DNA of 5,201 nt, taken from contig LUYR01000330.1 in assembly GCA_001603335.1 (NCBI GenBank), positions 1 through 5,201 on the forward strand. Direction: 5' to 3'. Below, one piece after another: positions 1-5,201 of this stretch; the first letter of the stretch is position 1; the number at the start of each line of letters is the position of its first letter. The position numbers and the translations under genes were made by a program. The DNA is from Rhodospirillales bacterium Alpha_05 (GTDB taxonomy: Bacteria > Pseudomonadota > Alphaproteobacteria > Rhodospirillales > Rhodospirillaceae). A model generated the notes under the pieces. It was not told where the DNA came from. It was given only the letters and a program-made list of their open reading frames with translations, and did no database searches.

Positions 1-75
1 GTCGAGCCCTTGGTCGACATCGGCGCTGGGCACTTCGTCGCCCGCCATGCCATCGACGGCTTTCCCCAGGCCTGA
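1..75 (+). CDS. 3' end of an upstream gene (possible alpha/beta-hydrolase C-terminus)
   Basis: The first base opens a reading frame of 24 codons ending in TGA at 73-75. Twenty-one of the 24 codons end in G or C, the same bias as the real genes downstream, so this is probably the tail of a real coding sequence that starts before the window. The visible residues include a Gly-Ala-Gly-His-Phe motif about 15 residues from the C-terminus. In alpha/beta-hydrolases a GHF-type motif near the C-terminus carries the catalytic histidine, so that family is one possibility. Twenty-four residues are too few to assign it. The gene lies 50 bases upstream of the binding-protein gene on the same strand and could belong to the same transcript. 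Another family is entirely possible. Confidence 0.45.
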   Translation, partial: VEPLVDIGAGHFVARHAIDGFPQA

Positions 76-81
76 GGGAAA
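61..81 (+). other. Small hairpin across the upstream stop codon
   Basis: TTTCCC at 61-66 pairs with GGGAAA at 76-81. The stem continues inward with CA (67-68) against TG (73-74) past a bulged A75, closing on a GGCC loop. The stop codon of the upstream frame (73-75) lies inside it. No T-run follows on either strand, so it is not a standard intrinsic terminator. It could slow the polymerase, protect an mRNA end, or be chance in GC-rich DNA. Confidence 0.35.
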
Positions 82-111
82 TCCGCGCGTATCGAGTCAG
101 GCTTAAAAGCA

Positions 112-118
112 AGGGGAG
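112..118 (+). promoter_or_regulatory. Ribosome binding site of the binding-protein gene
   Basis: AGGGGAG is a strong Shine-Dalgarno sequence ending 7 bases before ATG 126. A second in-frame ATG at 135 would be 16 bases away, which is too far, so this site decides for the start at 126. Confidence 0.75.
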
Positions 119-125
119 ATCACGA

Positions 126-1664
126 ATGAGACATATGTCACGGGTCTTGGCCACCACCGCGCTGGTGGCGGCGGTTACGCTCGGCGGTCCGTTCGCCGAA
201 GCGAAGACCCTGGTGGTCGGCGTGGCCGATAACCTCACCACCCTCGACCCGGCCAATGCCAACGACACCCTCTCGGGCGGCGCGGCGCGCGTCGTCCTCC
301 AAGGGCTCTACGGCTTCGACTCCAACATGCAGCTCGAACCGTTGCTGGCGACCAGCTACGAAGCCAACGCCGACGCCACCGAGTTCACCTTCCACCTGCG
401 CAAGGGCGTGAAGTTCCACGACGGCACCGACTTCAACGCCGAGGCGGTGAAGATCAACATCGACCGCGTCCGCGACCCGAAGGTGCCGACCAAGCGCCAA
501 AGCCTGGTGAGCATGGTCGACCACGTCGAGGTGATCGACCCGCTGACGGTCAAGGTGGTGCTGAAGGAACCCTTCGGCGCGATGGTCAACAACCTCGCCC
601 ACGCCGGCCTGTTCATGATCTCCCCGGCGGCGATCGCGAAGTACGGCAAGGACATCGACCGCAACCCGGTCGGCACCGGCCCGTTCATCTTCAAGAAGTG
701 GTCGGGCGACCTCTTCGAAGCGGTGAAGAACCCGAACTACTGGCGCGAAGGCTATCCGAAGGTCGACGGCGTGACCTTCAAGTCGGTGCCGGAAAACGGC
801 AGCCGCATCGCCATGCTGCAGGCGGGCGAGGCATCGTTCGTCTATCCGCTGCCCTCCGAACTCGCCCCGGTGGTGACCGCGAACAAGAACCTCGAAGTCG
901 TCAAGGTGCCGTCGATCATCATCCGCTACGTCGCGATGAACACGATGAAGAAGCCGTTCGACGACGTGCGCGTGCGCGAAGCGCTCAACTACGCGGTCGA
1001 CAAGAACGCCTTCTGCAAGGTCGTCTACGGCGGCTACTGCAAGCCCGCCGAAGGCCCGGTGCCGGACCTCTTGAAGTACTCCACCGCGGTGCAGAAGGGC
1101 GGCTGGCCCTATGACCCGAAGAAGGCGAAGGCGCTGCTCGCCGAAGCCGGCTATCCGAACGGCTTCGAGACCGAAATGTTCTCGAAGAACAATTCCACCT
1201 ACATCCGCGCGATGCAGTTCCTGCAGCAGCAGTTCGCCCAGGTCGGCGTGAAACTCACCGTGACGCCGCTCGAAGCGGGCGTCGAGGCGCAGCGGATCTG
1301 GAGCGTCGCCGAGCCGAAGGACGCCACCGTGCAGACTCAGTACGGCGGCTGGTCGGCCTCCACCGGCGACATCGACTGGGCGCTGCGTCCGCTGTTCTAC
1401 GGCAAGGGCTTCCCGCCGAAGCTGTTCAACGTCGCGTACTATAAGAGCGAGAAGACCGACACCGGCATCGAGGCGGGCATCGCCACCGCCGACGACGCGA
1501 AGCGCACCTCGGAGTACGCCGCGGTCCAGAAGCAGATCTGGAGCGACGCGCCGTGGATCTTCCTCACCGACGACCAAATCCTCGTCGGTCAGGCAAAGGG
1601 CCTTTCCGGTGCGTTCGCCGCGCCCGACGGCGGCCTGAACTTCGAAAAGGCGGCGTTCAAGTAA
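126..1664 (+). CDS. gsiB: Periplasmic peptide/glutathione-type substrate-binding protein (GsiB-like)
   Basis: This is the 512-residue extracytoplasmic binding subunit of a peptide ABC importer (SBP family 5); it captures the ligand and delivers it to the permeases encoded next. Residues 1-26 look like a Sec signal peptide: basic start (RHMSR), hydrophobic core, and an AEA cleavage site before Lys27. There is no lipobox cysteine, so the mature protein is probably soluble in the periplasm of a Gram-negative cell. The family signature (LRKGVKFHDGT followed by FNAEAVK) is at 91-109. PVGTGPF is at 181-187 and GWSASTG at 408-414. As I recall E. coli GsiB, it has the same length and near-identical motifs (TLDP..ANDTLS; GWSASTG..DWAL.PLF), so the glutathione-type subfamily is favoured over DppA or OppA. 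True ligand specificity cannot be read from sequence. Oddity: the only two cysteines are C297 and C305. Start 126 is set by the AGGGGAG site. Confidence 0.93.
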   Translation: MRHMSRVLATTALVAAVTLGGPFAEAKTLVVGVADNLTTLDPANANDTLSGGAARVVLQGLYGFDSNMQLEPLLATSYEANADATEFTFHLRKGVKFHDGTDFNAEAVKINIDRVRDPKVPTKRQSLVSMVDHVEVIDPLTVKVVLKEPFGAMVNNLAHAGLFMISPAAIAKYGKDIDRNPVGTGPFIFKKWSGDLFEAVKNPNYWREGYPKVDGVTFKSVPENGSRIAMLQAGEASFVYPLPSELAPVVTANKNLEVVKVPSIIIRYVAMNTMKKPFDDVRVREALNYAVDKNAFCKVVYGGYCKPAEGPVPDLLKYSTAVQKGGWPYDPKKAKALLAEAGYPNGFETEMFSKNNSTYIRAMQFLQQQFAQVGVKLTVTPLEAGVEAQRIWSVAEPKDATVQTQYGGWSASTGDIDWALRPLFYGKGFPPKLFNVAYYKSEKTDTGIEAGIATADDAKRTSEYAAVQKQIWSDAPWIFLTDDQILVGQAKGLSGAFAAPDGGLNFEKAAFK

Positions 1665-1683
1665 GCGCCGGCTTGCCATCATC

Positions 1684-1718
1684 GGCGGAGGAGGAGCCCG
1701 CGGGCGCCTCCTCCCGCC
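1684..1718 (+). promoter_or_regulatory. Long GC-rich stem-loop between binding-protein and permease genes
   Basis: GGCGG-AGGAGG-A-GCCCG at 1684-1700 is complementary to CGGGC-G-CCTCCT-C-CCGCC at 1701-1718, with one bulged base and one mismatch. A short TTTT follows at 1725-1728, separated from the stem by six bases. It lies 19 bases after the binding-protein stop and ends 29 bases before the permease start. In transporter operons a stable hairpin here typically protects the binding-protein mRNA end or partly terminates transcription, so that binding protein is made in excess of permease. The T-run is short and displaced, so strong termination is unlikely. The function is inferred. Confidence 0.6.
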
Positions 1719-1736
1719 ACCGACTTTTCGGGCCTT

Positions 1737-1742
1737 GAGGAG
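1737..1742 (+). promoter_or_regulatory. Ribosome binding site of the first permease gene
   Basis: GAGGAG ends five bases before ATG 1748. This supports that start over the upstream TTG/in-frame extensions. It lies outside the stem-loop at 1684-1718, so the hairpin should not mask it. Confidence 0.7.
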
Positions 1743-1747
1743 ACCCC

Positions 1748-2668
1748 ATGCTCAACTACCTGATCCGCCGCATCGTGGGCATCGTACCGGTGATCCTGGT
1801 GATCGCCTTGTTCGTGTTCATGTTCGTGCATTTGCTGCCGGGCGACCCGGCGCGGCTCGTCGCCGGACCCGAGGCGACGCTCGCCGACGTCGAGAACGTG
1901 CGCCGCAGCCTCGGCCTCGATCGGCCGATCTACGAGCAGTTCGGTCTGTTCCTCTGGCACGCGCTCAACTGGGACTTCGGCAACTCGCTCAAGACCCGCA
2001 TCCCGGTGACCGAGGAGATCAACCTCCGCCTGATGCCGACGGTGCTGCTCACCATCTGCGCGATGGCGTGGGCGACGGTGTTCGGCCTCCTCATCGGCGT
2101 CGCCTCGGCGGTCAACCGCGGCCGCTGGCCGGATTACGTCGGCATGGTGATCGCGGTTTCGGGCATTTCCTTCCCCGCGTTCTGGCTCGGCTTGCTGCTC
2201 ATCGACGTGTTCTCGGTGCGGCTCGGCTGGCTGCCCACCGGCGGCTTCGAAAGCGCCAAGGGGTTGATCATGCCCTCGTTCACCCTGGGCCTCGGGGTTG
2301 CCGCGGTGATGGCGCGGTTCACCCGTTCGTCCTTCATCGAGATCTTCCGCGAGGACTACATCCGCACCGCCCACGCCAAGGGCGTGCCCGAGCGGCGGGT
2401 GATCTGGAAGCACACGCTCCGCAATGCGCTGATCCCGGTGATCACCATGGTCGGCCTCCAGTTCGGCTTCCTCCTCGGCGGCTCGATCGTCGTCGAGACG
2501 GTGTTCTCCTGGCCCGGCCTCGGCCGCCTGCTGGTGGATTCGGTCGCCTACCGCGACTACCCGGTGATCCAGGCCGAAATCCTGCTGTTCTCGCTCGAGT
2601 TCATCCTGATCAATCTGACCGTCGATGTGTTGTACGCCATCGCCAATCCGGAGATCCGCTTCAAATGA
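1748..2668 (+). CDS. gsiC: Peptide ABC transporter inner-membrane permease (GsiC/DppB type)
   Basis: This 306-residue permease is one of the two channel-forming subunits and pairs with the product of the next gene. Hydrophobic segments lie at about 9-29, 99-122, 132-157, 174-189, 228-250 and 275-299, the six-helix plan of the DppB family. The HLLPGDPAR motif after the first helix (28-36) is typical of this subunit. The cytoplasmic EAA loop that docks the ATPase is at about 202-231 (DYIRTAHAKGV, ending in IP at 229-230). The C-terminal region (GLQFGFLLGGSIVVE, WPGLGRLLVDSV, RDYPVIQAEILLFS) matches E. coli GsiC almost residue for residue as I recall it, and the length is the same. The stop codon overlaps the next start (ATGA at 2665-2668), so the two permeases are translationally coupled, giving the expected 1:1 ratio. 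Membership of the peptide-permease family is certain; the glutathione-type label is likely but rests on recalled similarity. Confidence 0.95.
   Translation: MLNYLIRRIVGIVPVILVIALFVFMFVHLLPGDPARLVAGPEATLADVENVRRSLGLDRPIYEQFGLFLWHALNWDFGNSLKTRIPVTEEINLRLMPTVLLTICAMAWATVFGLLIGVASAVNRGRWPDYVGMVIAVSGISFPAFWLGLLLIDVFSVRLGWLPTGGFESAKGLIMPSFTLGLGVAAVMARFTRSSFIEIFREDYIRTAHAKGVPERRVIWKHTLRNALIPVITMVGLQFGFLLGGSIVVETVFSWPGLGRLLVDSVAYRDYPVIQAEILLFSLEFILINLTVDVLYAIANPEIRFK
2649..2654 (+). promoter_or_regulatory. Ribosome binding site of the second permease gene, inside gsiC
   Basis: CGGAGA lies ten bases before ATG 2665, within the last codons of the preceding gene. The spacing is slightly long; coupling through the ATGA overlap probably contributes most of the initiation. 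Confidence 0.5.
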
Positions 2669-3555
2669 GCGATGCCGTCATCCCCGCCGCCACCACCGCA
2701 GCGCCGACCGTACGCAGCCCGCTCGGCGAGTTCTGGAAGCGCCTGTTGCGCCAGAAGCTCGCCATGTTCGCCGCCGGGGTTCTCGCGGTCCTGGTGTTCT
2801 CCGCCGCGTTCGCGCCCTGGATCGCACCCTACGACCCCACCGCCGCCGACTACGAGCAGATCCTCGCGCCGCCGTCCGCCGCCCACTGGGCCGGTACCGA
2901 CGCCTTCGGCCGCGATATCTTGAGCCGGATCGTCTACGGCGGCCGGATTTCGCTTGCCGTCGGCTTCCTCTCGGTCAGCATCGGCGGCATCGTCGGCATC
3001 GCGCTCGGCCTGATCGCCGGCTTCTATGGGCGTTGGCTCGACAGCCTGATCATGCGCGCGAGCGACGTGCTGTTCGCCTTCCCCGGCATCCTGCTCGCCA
3101 TCGGCGTGATCGCGATCCTGGGCCCGGGCATCGACAACGTGATCTACGCCGTCGCGGTGTTCTCGGTGCCGACGTTCGCGCGCCTGGTGCGCGGCTCGAC
3201 GCTGGCGCTCAAGCATGCCCCCTACGTCGACGCGGCGCGCGCCACCGGGGTGAAGAACCGCTGGCTGATGCTGCGCCACATCCTGCCCGGCACGTTGCCG
3301 AGCGTGATCGTCTACTTCTCGATGCGCGTCGGCACCTCGATCCTCACCGCCGCGGCGTTGAGCTTCATCGGCCTCGGCGCGCAGCCGCCGAGCCCGGAAT
3401 GGGGCGCGATGCTCGCCGACGGCCGCAGCTTCCTCGGCGTTGCCAGTCACGTGACGCTCTATCCGGGGCTCGCGATCTTCGTTACCGTATTGGCATTCAA
3501 CCTGCTCGGAGATGGTCTCCGCGACGCACTGGACCCAAAACTCAAAAATGCGTGA
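2665..3555 (+). CDS. gsiD: Peptide ABC transporter inner-membrane permease (GsiD/DppC type)
   Basis: This 296-residue permease is the second channel subunit. It has the DppC-type N-terminus: a cytoplasmic tail with GEFWKRLLRQ at 21-30, then a first helix at about 32-51, then WIAPYDP at 52-58. The HWAGTDAFGRDILSRIVYGGRISL stretch (about 74-97) is diagnostic of this family. Further helices lie at about 100-122, 135-153, 157-171, 213-235 and 265-282. The EAA loop is at 187-212, with Gly195 and ILPG at 206-209. The end (LAFNLLGDGLRDALDP) is the usual family terminus and closely resembles E. coli GsiD as recalled. ATG 2665 overlaps the gsiC stop by four bases. A longer in-frame reading beginning at 1735 exists, but its first 310 codons are just another frame of gsiC, so I reject it. 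The 3' end overlaps the following peptidase gene by eight bases. Confidence 0.95.
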   Translation: MSDAVIPAATTAAPTVRSPLGEFWKRLLRQKLAMFAAGVLAVLVFSAAFAPWIAPYDPTAADYEQILAPPSAAHWAGTDAFGRDILSRIVYGGRISLAVGFLSVSIGGIVGIALGLIAGFYGRWLDSLIMRASDVLFAFPGILLAIGVIAILGPGIDNVIYAVAVFSVPTFARLVRGSTLALKHAPYVDAARATGVKNRWLMLRHILPGTLPSVIVYFSMRVGTSILTAAALSFIGLGAQPPSPEWGAMLADGRSFLGVASHVTLYPGLAIFVTVLAFNLLGDGLRDALDPKLKNA

Positions 3556-4618
3556 TCCTTCGCTCCGACGCGCCCGCGATTTCGGCCTGATCGACGACCC
3601 GCAAGTGACCGGGCCGCAAAACGCGATCACCGACGTCCCGGGCGTGCGGGTGGGCCACACCACCTGCCGCGAAGGCAACATCGCCACCGGCTTCACCGCG
3701 ATCCTGCCGCACGAAGGCAACATGTTCCGCGAGCGCCTGCTCGCCGCCGTCGAGGTGATCAACGGCTTCGGGAAAAGCGCCGGGCTGATGCAGGTGACCG
3801 AAATGGGCTGCATCGAGACACCGATCCTCCTCACCAACACCTTCGGCATCGGCACCGGCTTCAACGCCCTGGTGCGCGAGGCGATCCGCTCCAACCCCGA
3901 CATCGGCCGCGACGTCGCCACGGTCAACCCGGTGGTGTGCGAATGCAACGACGGCTACCTCAACGACATCCAGGCGATGGCGCTGACCGAAGCCGACGCG
4001 ACGAACGCGCTCAACGCCGCGCGCGCCCCCGCGGGAACCGGGCCGGTGGCGCAGGGCTCGGTCGGAGCGGGCACCGGAATGAGCTGCTTCGGCTTCAAGG
4101 GCGGCATCGGCACCGCGTCGCGGGTCGTGGTGATCGAAGGGCGGCCGTTCATCCTCGGAACTCTGGTGCTCGCCAACTTCGGCAAGGCGGGCGACCTCAT
4201 CCTGCCCGACGGCCGACGACCGAAGCCGTTCGGCGCCGAACCCGGCCCGGAGAAAGGATCGGTGATCGTCATCCTCGCCACCGACATTCCGCTCACCACG
4301 CGCCAACTCCGCCGCGTCGCCAAGCGCTGCGGCGCGGGGATCGCATGGCTCGGCTCGTTTTGGGGCAACGGCAGCGGCGACATCGTGCTGGCGTTCTCCA
4401 CCGCCATGGCGGTGCCGCGGAGATCGCTCCTGACCTTCTCCCCCGGCCTGTTCCTCTGCGATTGCGAGATCGACGCGATTTTCCGCGCCGCCGCCGAGGC
4501 GACCCGCGAGGCGGTGCTGAACGCGCTCTGCGCCGCGCCGTCGATGACCGGCTTCCAGGACCACACCCGCCCGTCGCTCGCCGACTGGCTGCTCACCAAC
4601 CCACGAAAGGCCTGCTGA
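3548..4618 (+). CDS. dmpA: Self-cleaving aminopeptidase of the DmpA/BapA family (P1/S58)
   Basis: This 356-residue protein is an N-terminal-nucleophile-like hydrolase. The family removes N-terminal residues, including D-Ala, and in BapA-type members beta-amino acids. The precursor should cut itself before Ser238, in EKGSVIVILATD, giving an alpha chain of about 237 residues and a beta chain of 119. The N-terminal NAITDVPGVRVGH (25-37) is the family hallmark. Other matching sites are CNDGYLND with Tyr137 (DmpA Tyr146), LANFG with Asn210 (oxyanion Asn), and GSGD with Ser276 and Asp278. Ser276 and Asp278 lie 38 and 40 residues after the nucleophile, the spacing of Ser288 and residue 290 relative to Ser250 in DmpA/BapA numbering. 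There is no signal peptide, so it is cytoplasmic. I chose ATG 3548 because it gives an eight-base overlap (ATGCGTGA) with gsiD. ATG 3512 would add 12 unfamily-like residues and has no spaced Shine-Dalgarno. No Shine-Dalgarno is seen for 3548 either, so translation probably depends on coupling. Two Cys-X-Cys motifs are at 131-133 and 304-306. Confidence 0.92.
   Translation: MRDPSLRRARDFGLIDDPQVTGPQNAITDVPGVRVGHTTCREGNIATGFTAILPHEGNMFRERLLAAVEVINGFGKSAGLMQVTEMGCIETPILLTNTFGIGTGFNALVREAIRSNPDIGRDVATVNPVVCECNDGYLNDIQAMALTEADATNALNAARAPAGTGPVAQGSVGAGTGMSCFGFKGGIGTASRVVVIEGRPFILGTLVLANFGKAGDLILPDGRRPKPFGAEPGPEKGSVIVILATDIPLTTRQLRRVAKRCGAGIAWLGSFWGNGSGDIVLAFSTAMAVPRRSLLTFSPGLFLCDCEIDAIFRAAAEATREAVLNALCAAPSMTGFQDHTRPSLADWLLTNPRKAC
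4605..4610 (+). promoter_or_regulatory. Ribosome binding site of the M55 peptidase gene
   Basis: GAAAGG lies seven bases before ATG 4618, inside the last codons of the dmpA-like gene. Together with the TGATG stop/start overlap it supports this start. Confidence 0.55.
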
Positions 4619-5201
4619 TGCGCGTTTATATCTGCGCCGATATCGAGGGCGTCGCCGGAGTGGTGACGCCGCAGCAGTGCCAGGCGGGCAACCCGGAATA
4701 CGAACGCGCCCGCGTGCTGATGACCGAGGAGGTCAACGCCGCGATCCGCGGCGCGCGCGACGCCGGAGCCGGTGACATCCTGGTCAACGACGCCCACGGC
4801 CCGATGACCAACCTCCTGCCCGATCGCCTCGACCCGGCGGCGGTGGTGATCCAGGGCAAGCCGAAGCGCTTCGGCATGTTCGCCGGGCTCACCGCCGACT
4901 TCGACGTCATCCTCTGCGTCGGCTTCCACGCCCCGGCCTCCGATTTCGGCGTGCTCGCCCACACCACCAGCAGCGCGGCGTTCCGCAGCGTGCGCCTCGG
5001 CGACGTCGCGTTGAGCGAAGCCACGCTCTATGGCGCGTATGCGGGCGAACTCGGCGTCGCGGTCGGGATGATTTCCGGCGACGACGCCTGCGGGGCGCAC
5101 GCGGAAGCGTTCTTCCCCACCGCCGAGCGGGTGGTGGTCAAGACCGCGCTCGGCAACCGCTCCGCCGCGTCGCTCCACCCCGAGACCGCGCGCGAGATGA
5201 T
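4618..5201 (+). CDS. dppA: M55 zinc D-aminopeptidase, DppA (Bacillus) type, 3' end cut by the window
   Basis: The frame from ATG 4618 stays open to the window edge (194 complete codons). The family is about 270 residues, so roughly the last quarter is missing. The enzyme is a cytoplasmic di-zinc aminopeptidase; B. subtilis DppA releases D-Ala from peptides such as D-Ala-D-Ala. The metal ligands of that enzyme (Asp8, Glu10, His60, His104, Glu133) are all matched here. Asp8 and Glu10 are in ADIEGVAG, His60 is in VNDAHG, His104 is in GFHA, and Glu134 is one place later. The catalytic His115 is in LAHTTSS. YERARVLMTEEVNAAI (28-43) and GDDA (154-157) are further family features. The start overlaps the dmpA-like stop (TGATG), with GAAAGG seven bases upstream. 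The name follows B. subtilis dppA and is not the E. coli dppA binding protein. The family call is secure. The D-Ala preference is inferred from the family. Confidence 0.92.
   Translation, partial: MRVYICADIEGVAGVVTPQQCQAGNPEYERARVLMTEEVNAAIRGARDAGAGDILVNDAHGPMTNLLPDRLDPAAVVIQGKPKRFGMFAGLTADFDVILCVGFHAPASDFGVLAHTTSSAAFRSVRLGDVALSEATLYGAYAGELGVAVGMISGDDACGAHAEAFFPTAERVVVKTALGNRSAASLHPETAREM

Noticed and set aside
61..81. Intrinsic terminator of the upstream gene
   Set aside because: The hairpin has no T-run after it on either strand, and its stem includes the stop codon of the upstream frame. It is kept only as a structural note.
76..125. Promoter directly upstream of the binding-protein gene, with TTAAAA at 103-108 as a -10 box
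   Set aside because: Transcription from it would begin at about 115, inside the ribosome site at 112-118, and no convincing -35 box is present. The promoter more likely lies within or before the upstream gene.
138..1682. Antisense open frame of 514 codons opposite the whole gsiB-like gene
   Set aside because: It mirrors the G/C third-position bias of the sense gene. The translation is a low-complexity run rich in Arg, His, Val, Asp and Glu, with no recognisable domain, typical of shadows in high-GC DNA.
1735..2664. In-frame N-terminal extension making a 606-residue version of the GsiD-like protein
   Set aside because: These 310 codons are an out-of-frame reading of the gsiC-like gene, Arg/Pro/His-rich and without domain signal. 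The true start at 2665 has the ATGA overlap and the normal family length.
3512..3547. Earlier ATG start for the DmpA-like gene
   Set aside because: The 12 added residues do not resemble the family N-terminus, there is no correctly spaced ribosome site, and the overlap with gsiD would grow to 44 bases.
2557..3948. Antisense open frame of 463 codons across gsiD and the start of the peptidase gene
   Set aside because: It overlaps two strongly supported sense genes and has a low-complexity Arg/Asp/Glu/Ala composition. It is a codon-bias shadow.
3955..5178. Antisense open frame of 407 codons across the two peptidase genes
   Set aside because: The sense strand carries clear catalytic motifs of both the P1 and M55 families here. 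The antisense translation shows no domain.

Overview
The window is a gene-dense, high-GC piece of a bacterial chromosome, roughly two-thirds G+C by eye, with a strong G/C preference at third codon positions. This style and the sequence character fit an alphaproteobacterium, possibly Rhodospirillales-like. That placement is inference, because no rRNA or marker gene is present. All real genes read on the + strand, and no stretch over about 85 bases is left without a gene.

Layout: (1) positions 1-75 hold the last 24 codons of an upstream gene, ending inside a small hairpin. (2) 126-1664 encodes a periplasmic family-5 substrate-binding protein of the glutathione/dipeptide type (GsiB-like). (3) An 83-base gap follows, with a long GC-rich stem-loop. 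(4) 1748-2668 and 2665-3555 encode the two inner-membrane permeases (GsiC- and GsiD-like). (5) 3548-4618 encodes a self-cleaving DmpA/BapA-type aminopeptidase (family P1/S58). (6) 4618-5201 is the 5' part of an M55 zinc D-aminopeptidase (DppA of the Bacillus type). It runs off the right edge with no stop codon.

From gsiC onward the genes overlap (ATGA, ATGCGTGA, TGATG), so this is almost certainly one translationally coupled operon. The logic is import and digest. The binding protein captures a short or unusual peptide in the periplasm, and the GsiCD channel moves it inward. Two structurally unrelated aminopeptidases, both from families known to accept D-amino acids or non-standard peptide bonds, then open it in the cytoplasm. 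No ATPase subunit is seen. It should lie just outside the window, or be shared with another transporter.

The families are all known. The most notable points are the pairing of the two peptidases with a glutathione-type importer, a pair of cysteines placed in the binding protein, and the stem-loop between the binding-protein gene and the permease genes. I found no mobile element, CRISPR, tRNA, rRNA or riboswitch.
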